Assembly: GCA_002435755.1 (NCBI GenBank) | Contig: DIYH01000014.1 | Location: forward strand, 186,001 to 250,000 | Source: Flammeovirgaceae bacterium UBA6059 | GTDB taxonomy: Bacteria; Bacteroidota; Bacteroidia; Cytophagales; Cyclobacteriaceae | Length of the DNA stretch: 64,000 nucleotides | Direction of reading: 5' to 3' | Shown here: in pieces, positions 38,366 to 47,301 of the stretch | Numbering within the stretch: position 1 is the first letter of the stretch | How the letters are laid out: each line of letters begins with the position of its first letter | The notes under the pieces: generated by a model | Told to the model about the DNA's origin: nothing | Seen by the model: only the letters and a program-made list of their open reading frames with translations | The model's database searches: none | Made by a program: the position numbers and the translations under genes

Positions 38366-38397
38366 ATTGCACAGGAAATATCAAGATTATACTTTTG
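38366..38397 (+). promoter_or_regulatory. Bacteroidota-type promoter of tRNA-Asp
   Basis: ATTG (38366-38369), 20 nt, then TACTTTTG (38390-38397), an exact TAnnTTTG -7 element. It lies 36 bp upstream of the mature tRNA. Confidence 0.7.
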
Positions 38398-38433
38398 CAT
38401 CACGTTTGAGTAAAGGCTCAGATATGATAGTTT

Positions 38434-38507
38434 GGTGTGGTAGTTCAGTTGGTTAGAATGCCTGCCTGTCACGCAGGAGGTCGCGGGTTCGAGTCCCGTC
38501 CATACCG
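38434..38507 (+). tRNA. tRNA-Asp(GTC)
   Basis: 74 nt cloverleaf. Acceptor GGTGTGG pairs with CCATACC (one G-T), discriminator G. Anticodon arm CCTGC-CTGTCAC-GCAGG gives anticodon GTC at 38468-38470. The T-arm is CGGGTTCGAGTCCCG. CCA is not encoded. A terminator follows. Confidence 0.97.
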
Positions 38508-38517
38508 CCTCAAGATC

Positions 38518-38549
38518 AAGCCCTTACATTAATTTGTGAGGGCTTTTTT
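38518..38549 (+). terminator. Rho-independent terminator after tRNA-Asp
   Basis: AAGCCCTTACA (38518-38528) pairs with TGTGAGGGCTT (38535-38545) with one G-T and a 6-nt loop. A T6 run ends it. Confidence 0.92.
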
Positions 38550-38736
38550 CTACCATAACAGCCATTTGAGAAGCGCCAGTTTTTTATGGCTAATACTCTT
38601 TAGCCTGTCGAGAAATAACAGCCCAGAATCTAAAGTAATGTGCCGAGCTAGGACATCTTAAGCAAGATTCAGGGGTTTCAGGTATTGATTTAGTTGATAG
38701 GTTTTGCTTGTCAACAACTTCCTTTCGCTAAGAGAC

Positions 38737-39498
38737 TTAGACTTTAAAAGACTCGTTATCAAGATAAAGAACAACATCATCGTGCCGACGTAGAATCGAT
38801 GCTGGACAAGAAACGGAGATATCTCCTTCTAATGTATGCCTGACCGCATCAGCCTTCGTGCTTCCCGGAACTACACAACTTATGTATCTGGCCGATAGCA
38901 GTGCTGGTATTGTCAGCGTAATGGCCTGCTTGGGCACTTCATCAAGGGTGTTAAAACAACCATCATTCACTTGCTGTTGTCGGCAGGCATGATCAAGCTC
39001 CACAATTTTGACTAACTCGAGATCGCTGAAGTCCGCAACAGGAGGGTCATTAAAAGCCAAATGTCCATTTTCACCAATCCCAAGGCAAACAATATCCGGA
39101 GGAAAATCAGTTAGAAGTTGGGAGTAACGTTGACACTCGGATTCAGGGTTAGTTGTATTAATATAATGCACCTCATTAAAGAGCACCTGGTCAAACAATT
39201 TGGTTTTTAAAAATTTTCCAAAGCTCTGAGGAGCATTTTCATCAAGTCCAATATACTCGTCCATATGGAAGGCATTGATACGGCCCCATTCGATTTCAGG
39301 ATTAGTTACCAGACCTTTCAGCATTTCGTTTTGCGAAGGTGCTGCTGCAAAGATGATATTGATCGAATCTTTGCTATTCAGCAGGCCTTGTATTTTTTGA
39401 CTTGTCAGAATTGCAGCTGCTGCTCCCATATCTGATCGGGACTTGAATACGTTCACGCCTAGCTTATCTACATAGAACTGTTGGATAGGTTTTATCAA
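38737..39498 (-). CDS. Glucosamine-6-phosphate deaminase-like protein (NagB family)
   Basis: 253 residues. It has the NagB/6-phosphogluconolactonase fold: INAFHMDEYIGL (D80 corresponds to D72 of E. coli NagB) and CLGIGENGHLAFNDPP. In that loop His146 is kept, but the positions equivalent to E. coli D141 and E148 are Asn144 and Asp151. It may therefore be a divergent deaminase or act on another hexosamine phosphate such as galactosamine-6-phosphate. It is the third gene after a ChbG-like deacetylase and a GH20 enzyme, which supports amino-sugar catabolism. It is separated from the GH20 gene by 224 bp in which I see nothing clear. Confidence 0.82.
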   Translation of the reverse strand: MIKPIQQFYVDKLGVNVFKSRSDMGAAAAILTSQKIQGLLNSKDSINIIFAAAPSQNEMLKGLVTNPEIEWGRINAFHMDEYIGLDENAPQSFGKFLKTKLFDQVLFNEVHYINTTNPESECQRYSQLLTDFPPDIVCLGIGENGHLAFNDPPVADFSDLELVKIVELDHACRQQQVNDGCFNTLDEVPKQAITLTIPALLSARYISCVVPGSTKADAVRHTLEGDISVSCPASILRRHDDVVLYLDNESFKV

Positions 39499-39722
39499 TG
39501 CTTAAATCTTATTTTATTCATGTTAATCACGAAAGATATGGTATGACCCTGATAAGTCTACTTGTCCTCTCGGAATGATTTGACCATATTTAACATCAAT
39601 GCCTTTAATATTCAAAAATCATCCTCACGAAATCCGATAATGTTCGCAAATTGATAATCGAGTTCGGATTCGAAGAATCTCTAATAAACAAACAAAGCAG
39701 CCACGACTATCTTGTCACCTTG

Positions 39723-42305
39723 TTAATCCAATATGCGATATCGGTTTTTACTGCTTACAAACGCCACGTCGGGCATGGTGACTGAAAACACCCAATCTCC
39801 CGTCTCGTGTGCGAGCCTCAACATTAGGTGATTCCTACCTTTCTTTAAATTTAAGAATAGCTCGTCCTCATCGGTCACATAGGGCCTCTCACCAAACTGT
39901 TGGTGAACCTTCTCGCCGTTCAAGTAGACATCTAGCCCTCCCGTGCTGCCTACCAATAAACGTACTCGTTGCTCTTCTTCTGCATCTATGTGAGCAAAGG
40001 CGTGCATCACCTTTTGGTCAGTATCAGAAAAGAGGTCATGCAGGTTTACTTGACCAAAAAGCGGTGTATTCACCCTCCTCCATCTGTATTTATCTGAATT
40101 AAAATAGAACTCTTCCGTAACATTTGGGAACGTACTTGACAACCCTCCTGTCTCGATCAATGCGTCAAACTGTGGTTCATTAGCCCCATTACTCGTTGGG
40201 ATAGGCTGGGTCATCAGCCAACCTCTAAAATACCAGTTGTCTGTTTCTTGAATGTCTAATCGAACCTCTTTTGGTTCAGGGATCTGAACTTCACCATCAA
40301 ACATGGAAAGTGCATATCTTAATTTCTGCTCAACATCGTAAAAATCCAACAGCTGCTTATCATATCTTTCTTCTACAAGGTCTAAGGCATAGGATCGATT
40401 CTCCAGCAACCAAAGCCGCTGATTTTCGGCTTTTAGCGCTGTTAAGCCTACAATTACCTCCATTAGCTTGTCAAAAGCTTGGACCAACGAAGAACGAGCT
40501 TCTTGTTGCTTTTGGGTATCCTGTTGGAGGAAGTATGCCCTCTTATACAAGTCAGCGATTTCAACAATAGCGGGTCTGCTTGATGCTAAAAAGTGGTACT
40601 GATCAATGGTCAACTGGATATAGTCAAGGTCTTCAGAGAAATAGCCCGTTTCAACTTCAGCAAGAAACGCATCGGCCTTTTCTGCTGCCGCTTCTACTTT
40701 AGTCCAATCTTCCAGATTCGTCAACATCGACTTACCCGAATCCGGGAGTACCTGCTGCCAAAACACAGCCTCATTCATCTTTTCGGTAGACTTGACGGAT
40801 GTAAGCTCATTGATTGCATTGAGTGCTTTACTGATATCCAGACCATTATGCCCGTACAGTACTCTATTGAACCGGGCATCATAGGTTTGATCTGTCGTAT
40901 CGCTATTCCAACTTTGCTCTGCAGCATAGGCAACTGCATACCAATCTCTTGAAAACAAGGCAGACCCTCCATCGTCCCAAACTGTATTGAGCATGCCCCA
41001 GGCTTGAAGTTTTTTGCCTTCTGCTAAGAACCCACCTATATTCCCTTTTGCTACTTCAAAATCAGGAATCATACTGTAGGAATTTAAAATTCCGGTAGAA
41101 ATCAATGGATTATAGCCTCTATCCAAGAACGGGGTGATCCGCTCTGTATAAGACTCCATGACATCATAACCCCAGGTGATAGGAAGAACATCAGCAGGAA
41201 GCTTGTCTAGTATAGCAGGGTCGTTAAGAATGATATCACCCCACATCAACATCTTTTTACCTTTTCCATCAATCATATCATAAATACGATTGATGTGTTC
41301 GGCGTAAACGACGCTTTCTCCAAGACTGTCAACCCTGGCCTTAGATGCACCGGCTCCCAAGTCGAAAGTTTCGTCAGAATTGATATGAAAATAGTCAGAA
41401 TGAAAGGCAGGTATCATTTCAGTATAGATATCATCTAGCAGCTCATAGCTCTCTTCAAAGGCGGGCGACAGTAGTGTGCCACCTTCACCTAGATGGCTAT
41501 AGTCAGGATGAGCTAGTATCTTCTCAAAATGCCCAAATGACTGAAAATTACCAACCAGATCGATGTTGAACATTTTGGCATAGTCCGCCAGAGACTGCCA
41601 TTCCTCGATGCTGAGCGCACCATCTGCTGGAGCGAAGGCGGCATGTTTTTCAGTTTTAACAACGTGTTCTGTATAATAGGTGAGCAAGTTGATCTTCATT
41701 TCTGAAAGCCGCTCAATTTGCTGCTTCATATAAGCATTTGTGGGCACGGGACCTCTGCTGATATCATCCATCATACCACGGATTTCCAAATCGGGATAGT
41801 CATTGATGATCATACCTGGAATAGCTTTATCAGGACCATAGGCGCGCAGCAACTGCTTCAGTGATTGTACGGCATAGTATGCACCACTTCCGTGCGTAGC
41901 GGACATTACGATTTCTTCGGCGCTAATAGCAATCTGGTAAGCTTCTCTTTTTTGGAAATCCAATAGCGACTTTATGAATAATGCGAATGAAGGGTTATCC
42001 GCGTCTTTACCCAGCTTCACCAATCGTATATTAGCGTCCTTGGACTTTTGCACCAACTTTAGCTCTACAGCAGTATGCTTTTCCCAAGCTTGACGCAATT
42101 GACCTATCGGATAATTCGCATCATCTTCGATGAATAAGTTGAGCACCTTTTTACCGTTGAATGAGAACGGTTGCTGTGACCGTTCTACTTGTTGAGGATT
42201 GGGAATAATAGGAACAAACTTGTCCTGAGCCTTCACATACGAAGTGTCAAAAAGGAGTAGGTGCAAAAAAATGGACGTTTTGATACCTTTATAGAAGCTC
42301 ATCAT
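39723..42305 (-). CDS. Exported family 20 beta-N-acetylhexosaminidase-like protein
   Basis: 860 residues, signal peptide about 1-26 (SYVKAQD). An N-terminal zincin-like GH20b domain includes the FVPIIPNPQQVE opening and AYQIAISAEEIVMSATHGSGAYYAVQSLKQLL. A TIM barrel follows, with the catalytic pair D311-E312 in HINSDETFDLG. After it come a helical linker and a C-terminal jelly-roll-like segment (VRLLVGSTGGLDVYLNGEKV). It would remove terminal GlcNAc/GalNAc residues by substrate-assisted catalysis in the periplasm or on the surface. Two adjacent ATGs are possible starts. It lies 102 bp after the ChbG-like gene. Confidence 0.86.
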   Translation of the reverse strand: MMSFYKGIKTSIFLHLLLFDTSYVKAQDKFVPIIPNPQQVERSQQPFSFNGKKVLNLFIEDDANYPIGQLRQAWEKHTAVELKLVQKSKDANIRLVKLGKDADNPSFALFIKSLLDFQKREAYQIAISAEEIVMSATHGSGAYYAVQSLKQLLRAYGPDKAIPGMIINDYPDLEIRGMMDDISRGPVPTNAYMKQQIERLSEMKINLLTYYTEHVVKTEKHAAFAPADGALSIEEWQSLADYAKMFNIDLVGNFQSFGHFEKILAHPDYSHLGEGGTLLSPAFEESYELLDDIYTEMIPAFHSDYFHINSDETFDLGAGASKARVDSLGESVVYAEHINRIYDMIDGKGKKMLMWGDIILNDPAILDKLPADVLPITWGYDVMESYTERITPFLDRGYNPLISTGILNSYSMIPDFEVAKGNIGGFLAEGKKLQAWGMLNTVWDDGGSALFSRDWYAVAYAAEQSWNSDTTDQTYDARFNRVLYGHNGLDISKALNAINELTSVKSTEKMNEAVFWQQVLPDSGKSMLTNLEDWTKVEAAAEKADAFLAEVETGYFSEDLDYIQLTIDQYHFLASSRPAIVEIADLYKRAYFLQQDTQKQQEARSSLVQAFDKLMEVIVGLTALKAENQRLWLLENRSYALDLVEERYDKQLLDFYDVEQKLRYALSMFDGEVQIPEPKEVRLDIQETDNWYFRGWLMTQPIPTSNGANEPQFDALIETGGLSSTFPNVTEEFYFNSDKYRWRRVNTPLFGQVNLHDLFSDTDQKVMHAFAHIDAEEEQRVRLLVGSTGGLDVYLNGEKVHQQFGERPYVTDEDELFLNLKKGRNHLMLRLAHETGDWVFSVTMPDVAFVSSKNRYRILD

Positions 42306-42407
42306 AAGGTTTGAGTTAATGTTTGCACAGTAATGCGGTCTTTACAGAAAGACGAATTTTACTCTTAAGAGCCCTCAGTTAATATACTTACTGTCTGATT
42401 TGCTATA

Positions 42408-43286
42408 TCAGTGGTTGTTGGCAATGCTACCTACCTTTCTGATATCGTTCCATGTGATGAGCACGACTTCACTTTCCTTGAGTCTTGTCTTTATTTCTTG
42501 ACTGGTGAAACTGTCAAAATCGATTTGCCTCCACTCCGAACCAAAATTCGGATGTTTAATGGTGATCCCCTTCATTTCGCTATCATCAAAAGCCGGATGT
42601 AGTAAAATAATATTCAAACCACTTCCTAAATTCTCAAAAACCTGAGAATAATAATCACTCAATTTACCAGATTCGAACTGCTCAAACGATGCTAGGTGAA
42701 CTCTGTCGATGATCAAATCTCCTTCATAAAGGTTCAGGTCAGGGTTCATTCCGATCATCTCCATCAGCTGTCCGCTGATCAGTAAGGGAAGCTTGTATTT
42801 TTTACCCAAACCTCTATAAATCTCGAAAAAATCAACGCTTGCTCCAACACTATACATATGCGAATCAATATGGGTAGGCGCTAATCCAAATTTCAGGGCT
42901 TTCTCGATTTGCGCCTTTAGTTCTTTAGCCACGTCTTCTGGGGTAGCATTTCTTTTAAGCTCCTCTCTTGTTTTATAGAAATATCCATTGGCATCTGCCA
43001 AGCTTGGAACCTCTGAAATGGGCAGCACAGGTCCGAATTTGTAGTTCTCCCATTCGCACGTCAGCGTTAGGTGAATGCCGCTATCAAACTTTGGATTACT
43101 CTTCGCAAATACCGCTATTTCATAGAACCATGGACAGGGCACCATGATACTATAAGAGTTGACTACACCACTCTCTAAGGACTTAATAATTGCCCTATTC
43201 TGCGAATGAGCAAGTCCTGCATCATCTGCATGTATGATCAACAATCTAGCCTCTTCCGAAAACCCTAATTTTTGTGCTAGGTTCAT
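42408..43286 (-). CDS. ChbG/YdjC-family carbohydrate deacetylase
   Basis: 292 residues. The metal-binding HADDAGLAHSQN (D21, D22), SGIHLTLTCEW and PTHIDSHMY motifs are those of the YdjC family, which deacetylates N-acetylated oligosaccharides such as chitobiose. No leader is visible, so it is likely cytoplasmic. It is the first gene of a leftward group with a GH20 hexosaminidase and a NagB-like enzyme, consistent with N-acetylhexosamine use. A CTGGAGAGGTACC element lies about 100 bp upstream, shared with the divergent lyase gene. Confidence 0.88.
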   Translation of the reverse strand: MNLAQKLGFSEEARLLIIHADDAGLAHSQNRAIIKSLESGVVNSYSIMVPCPWFYEIAVFAKSNPKFDSGIHLTLTCEWENYKFGPVLPISEVPSLADANGYFYKTREELKRNATPEDVAKELKAQIEKALKFGLAPTHIDSHMYSVGASVDFFEIYRGLGKKYKLPLLISGQLMEMIGMNPDLNLYEGDLIIDRVHLASFEQFESGKLSDYYSQVFENLGSGLNIILLHPAFDDSEMKGITIKHPNFGSEWRQIDFDSFTSQEIKTRLKESEVVLITWNDIRKVGSIANNH

Positions 43287-43387
43287 TTTTTACTGTTGTT
43301 TGCTAATTGAGTATTATAAATTAACCTAATCATACTAAGGGCTCTTTCAGATCGAGTACTAATGTGAATGTCATCTTCATCTAGGCA

Positions 43388-43400
43388 GGTACCTCTCCAG
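43388..43400 (-). repeat. 13-bp element CTGGAGAGGTACC, left copy
   Basis: On the minus strand it reads CTGGAGAGGTACC, 102 bp upstream of the deacetylase start and pointing toward it. It is an exact copy of the site at 43696-43708. It may be an operator half or one end of a small inverted-repeat element. Confidence 0.5.
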
Positions 43401-43695
43401 ATGATCAGTTAGGTATATCCGTATTGGGTAACTCTTTGCATTCAAAGACCATCCCTGCTACACCTTCTGATTCTCATTCAAATGACCTATCGACAAACTG
43501 CTCAGTCAGTTGTGCAAAGAACATTTGTCCTCTCATCCGAAATCGAAGGATAACTGATATTGACCTCATGTAGGACATTCAATGCTCACAAGGACAATAG
43601 AGAACAAAGTAACATGAATAGCTGTTTTTCATTCGGTAATGTAACAACAGATCAACCACGTTGAAAGTATGAATCTAACGTTCTTAAAAGCAATC

Positions 43696-43708
43696 CTGGA
43701 GAGGTACC
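43696..43708 (+). repeat. 13-bp element CTGGAGAGGTACC, right copy
   Basis: On the plus strand it reads CTGGAGAGGTACC, 195 bp upstream of the lyase start and pointing toward it. Both copies therefore have the same orientation relative to the gene they precede. No flanking target duplication is seen. Confidence 0.5.
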
Positions 43709-43902
43709 ATGTATCTCAAACGCCGACAAGTTCTAACAATAAGATAAAGGTTATATTCAGTTAATGCTTATGTAGATTTTGCATCTTTTTTTTAAAATCT
43801 GGAAAGATTAAGGGTCTGTAAGTGTTATTACCTCAAAATACGTCTTATTCTGAGAAACCTAGTGCCAAATAGGTCAATCTGTTGTACAGTATAGATACAA
43901 TA

Positions 43903-46900
43903 ATGAAAGAAAGCATAATTCTATCAAGGAGAGGTTGGGTACAGCTTATGGTCATGGTGGCGCTATTGGCACATCAAACCTTTTCAATTCAAGCACAGGA
44001 AAATCAACCGGATAATATCTATTTGGAATTAGAAGAAGGCGAGGTTGAACCACCCATGCTGATCTTCGATGACGACTATGCCTTAGGCGGTCAATTCGTA
44101 GAAGTAGAAGGTGACAATAAGTCTGCCAGTGAACCACCAAGCAGCGGTAAGGTGACCTTAAACGTGGAATTGGTAGGAGGTGATTACACCATCTGGGGTC
44201 GAACCATAGCCCGGGATGATGATTCGGATTCATTCTGGGTACAGGTCAACGACGGTGAAATATACAACTGGAATGGTATACCGATTACACCCTATTGGGG
44301 CTGGTCTCAGGTACAGGATTTTAGATACCGTGAAGTAGTCACTTGGTCACTACCCTCCGGTACACATACCATCACCATATACTACAGGGAACCCGATACA
44401 AAACTAGATGCCTTGTTCATCACTAATACTGATGAGGTACCTACACAAGGCGATGACGATTACCCACCAAACCTTGTCAATCTAAAAAGCCCTCCTAACC
44501 CTTGGCTAAATGTCTACAATTTCACCCTGACTGATTTTGAATTTGAGCACCCTATGACCGTAATAAACGACCGGGAACTGGCCATGGTGAAACACTACAT
44601 TGATAAGCAAATAGAACCACAGTACTCCGCCTACCTACAGTTTATTGAAGAAGCCGAAGATGCTCAATCTTTCATTCCTGATGCACCCCCTACTATGAAC
44701 ATCATGGGTGGTTACGAACCCAATTCTAACCTTAATCAAGTGCGTGAGCATCTATGGCGCAACTGTCATGCGGCCTATTCCAGTGGGCTCGCGTATGCAC
44801 TTACCGGAGAGTCAAAATACGCAGATAAGGCTGTAGAGGTCATGATGGATTGGGCTAATGCTAATACGACTTTTACAGGAGGAGATCGTGGTTTACAACT
44901 GGGATCGTGGTTTTCTCAGGTACTATATGCTGCTGACCTCATTCACGGCTATGAGGGTTGGACGGAGGGCCAACGCACTACTTTCAAGACGTGGTGGCGC
45001 AACAATGTGCTCATCCATCCCCTGGATGTATTGAGAGGTAAGGACAATAACTGGAAGGATGCCGGACTACTTGGTGTATTTACAGCATCCGTAATACTCG
45101 AAGACACTTTGTTGCTGAAGGAAGCCTTGATCCAGTTGAAAAGCTATTTTTATGAGCGCATAGATGAAAGTGTGCGTAATCCGGGAGTCGACTGGAAACT
45201 CCGCAAAGACGAGCATGGTGTCTATTTACCAAGGGAAGTGGTCAGAAACAATGGCAGTAGTGGACTTACTTACACAGCCTATGCACTCACCTCTATGGTG
45301 CAGTGTCTTGATATGGCCAAGTACGCCGGTTTCGACCTTTGGCATGATTCTACGGAACAAGGTGCAGATCTTACCCAGCTCATGGAAACCTATTATCAAT
45401 GGGACATACTTGACCAGGCTTTTCCATGGCACCCTGGCCCCAATAAATCTTCGAAAAGAAGGAATGCCTATGAACTTGCAAATGTCAATCTGGACCTACC
45501 CGATGAAATTGTAGCCTGGACTGAGAACAACCGTCCTCAAGTCGCGCGTGAGGGTGATGAATATGCCACCCTTACAAAAGGAGACATCCATATCTCTAAA
45601 TTGGTGGTTGCAATCAATCTGATAGATAACCAATCTTTTGCTCCTGGCGACACCATTCCGATAATTATTGATGTAACAGACCCCTATCAAGTCGGGCTTG
45701 ATCAGGTGCAGATCTTAATCAACGACAACATTCAGTCCATTCACAACGATCAAAGAGTTGACACATACATTGTTATGCCCTCTTCGGAAGCGTCAAGTGC
45801 TGAAATCGATATCCGAATCATCGATGGCTTTGGGGTGACATATAAGAGAACCCTTGCTGTCCTCAATTCGGATAATGCTAGACTTCTACAGCTCAATTAT
45901 GAAAGCACCTTTGGCACGGTCATGGTCGAACCGAGTCAGCCTTCTTACATTCCTGGTCAGGAAGTCACTATCACCGCGGTTGCCAAATTTCCCTACTACT
46001 TTAAGCAATGGGGTGGTGATAGTGACGAGACCAGCGCAGAACTTATCGTCACGATAGAAGATGATTATTCGCTGGATGCAAATTTTGAAGCACTCGAAAA
46101 TCCAAGACTTAATTTCAATTTTCAGCCTCGAGATAATCAGGTTGTCACCGATTATATCCCCGAGCGAGGTGATCCATATGCGTTATCTAACGGTGTATTT
46201 TCTGGCTGGAGGACCACAGAGCCTCTCAATGGTATTCGTAGGACAAGTGATGAAGTCGTTGACCCTCGCAAGCTCACATACATCGCAATGCAGACTGGTT
46301 CAAGTGCTGGCAATACCTGGGAACTGGAAGTGGCTGATGGTCATTACAACATCGAAATAGGCTTTGGTGATTATGGCAATTTAGATCATATCAATTCCTT
46401 CAACCTTGAAGATACTTTGATCGCTGACCCGGATGGCAAAGATGGGTTTGATACTTATGTTATTAGGAATTATTCAATTAATGACGGTCATTTAACAGTT
46501 ACCCCTACCGGTGAAAATGTGAAGATCAGTTACCTCAAGATATCACCTGCCAACACAGAGCTAACCTCCTACCTGGCTGTAAGAGGAGGAACGGGCGAGG
46601 GTGAATATAGCCCCGGCACGCAGGTGGAGATCAGTGCCCCTGCTCCTACCGGAAATGATGTGTTTGAGTGGGTAGGTGACACTGCTACGATAGATGACTA
46701 CACAGCCAATGAAACCTTTGTTATAGTGCCCGATCACGACATACAACTCATAGCTAGCTACCTGCCCACTTACATGCTAACCGTAGAGAATGGTACTGGC
46801 ACGGGAAACTACCAAGAAGGTGAAGTGATTAATATTGAGGCTGAGGTGATAGAAGGTCAGGAGTTCAAGAGTTGGTCAGGAGATATCGAGTTCGTTGGTG

Positions 46901-47241
46901 ATGTCAACTCACCTAATACTCTTGTCGAAATGGCCAATCAGTCTATCTCTGTAAAAGCCGAATATGAGGTAGTACTTGGACTAGAGGCGTTATCAGCTTC
47001 ACTTCTGGTTTATCCAAATCCAACCAGTGACCAGGCGATAGTAGAGTTCGAACTCTTAACCCCTTCAGAGTTAAGCATAGAATTACTTGACCTCTCCGGA
47101 AAGCGTCTTATGCATCAAATCAACTTGTTTCCAGCTGGTTTTCATCAACTCATCATTGAAGAACAATTGATGCAAGGCATTAATGTACTTAGGGTCAGTA
47201 CCCTGGAAGGGACCTCTACCCATTTAATTGTCAAACGCTGA
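43903..47241 (+). CDS. Large secreted alginate-lyase-like multidomain protein with T9SS tail
   Basis: 1,112 residues from the ATG at 43903; a TTG seven codons earlier is less likely. Order: signal peptide (FSIQAQ), a carbohydrate-binding-like jelly roll (about 25-175), and an alpha/alpha toroid lyase domain (about 230-510). The lyase domain includes HLWRNCHAAYSSGLAYALTGE, DNNWKDAGLLGVFTA and NGSSGLTYTAYALTSM. Then come an InlB-B-type repeat (about 650-735), a malectin-like module (about 740-885), two more InlB-type repeats and a Por secretion tail from about 1040 (LLVYPNPTSDQAIVEF). The toroid resembles the alginate-lyase superfamily, PL5/PL38-like, cutting uronic-acid polymers by beta-elimination. 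It is exported by T9SS to the surface or medium. Exact PL family uncertain. Confidence 0.82.
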   Translation: MKESIILSRRGWVQLMVMVALLAHQTFSIQAQENQPDNIYLELEEGEVEPPMLIFDDDYALGGQFVEVEGDNKSASEPPSSGKVTLNVELVGGDYTIWGRTIARDDDSDSFWVQVNDGEIYNWNGIPITPYWGWSQVQDFRYREVVTWSLPSGTHTITIYYREPDTKLDALFITNTDEVPTQGDDDYPPNLVNLKSPPNPWLNVYNFTLTDFEFEHPMTVINDRELAMVKHYIDKQIEPQYSAYLQFIEEAEDAQSFIPDAPPTMNIMGGYEPNSNLNQVREHLWRNCHAAYSSGLAYALTGESKYADKAVEVMMDWANANTTFTGGDRGLQLGSWFSQVLYAADLIHGYEGWTEGQRTTFKTWWRNNVLIHPLDVLRGKDNNWKDAGLLGVFTASVILEDTLLLKEALIQLKSYFYERIDESVRNPGVDWKLRKDEHGVYLPREVVRNNGSSGLTYTAYALTSMVQCLDMAKYAGFDLWHDSTEQGADLTQLMETYYQWDILDQAFPWHPGPNKSSKRRNAYELANVNLDLPDEIVAWTENNRPQVAREGDEYATLTKGDIHISKLVVAINLIDNQSFAPGDTIPIIIDVTDPYQVGLDQVQILINDNIQSIHNDQRVDTYIVMPSSEASSAEIDIRIIDGFGVTYKRTLAVLNSDNARLLQLNYESTFGTVMVEPSQPSYIPGQEVTITAVAKFPYYFKQWGGDSDETSAELIVTIEDDYSLDANFEALENPRLNFNFQPRDNQVVTDYIPERGDPYALSNGVFSGWRTTEPLNGIRRTSDEVVDPRKLTYIAMQTGSSAGNTWELEVADGHYNIEIGFGDYGNLDHINSFNLEDTLIADPDGKDGFDTYVIRNYSINDGHLTVTPTGENVKISYLKISPANTELTSYLAVRGGTGEGEYSPGTQVEISAPAPTGNDVFEWVGDTATIDDYTANETFVIVPDHDIQLIASYLPTYMLTVENGTGTGNYQEGEVINIEAEVIEGQEFKSWSGDIEFVGDVNSPNTLVEMANQSISVKAEYEVVLGLEALSASLLVYPNPTSDQAIVEFELLTPSELSIELLDLSGKRLMHQINLFPAGFHQLIIEEQLMQGINVLRVSTLEGTSTHLIVKR

Positions 47242-47301
47242 CCTTATTAGGTCACAATATCCATTCGTTTTTAAGGACTAAACGGAATCTCTTTTTATAG
47301 A

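Larger units (their letters stand above)
43287..43902. other. 616-bp divergent intergenic region
   Basis: This is the longest gap in the window, between the deacetylase operon and the large lyase gene. It holds no credible ORF, RNA gene or terminator. The only structure I can support is the pair of inverted 13-bp copies listed separately. The T8 run near 43790 has no stem before it. Confidence 0.55.

Noticed and set aside
43780..43800. T8 run in the 616-bp gap as a terminator
   Set aside because: No stable stem precedes it.
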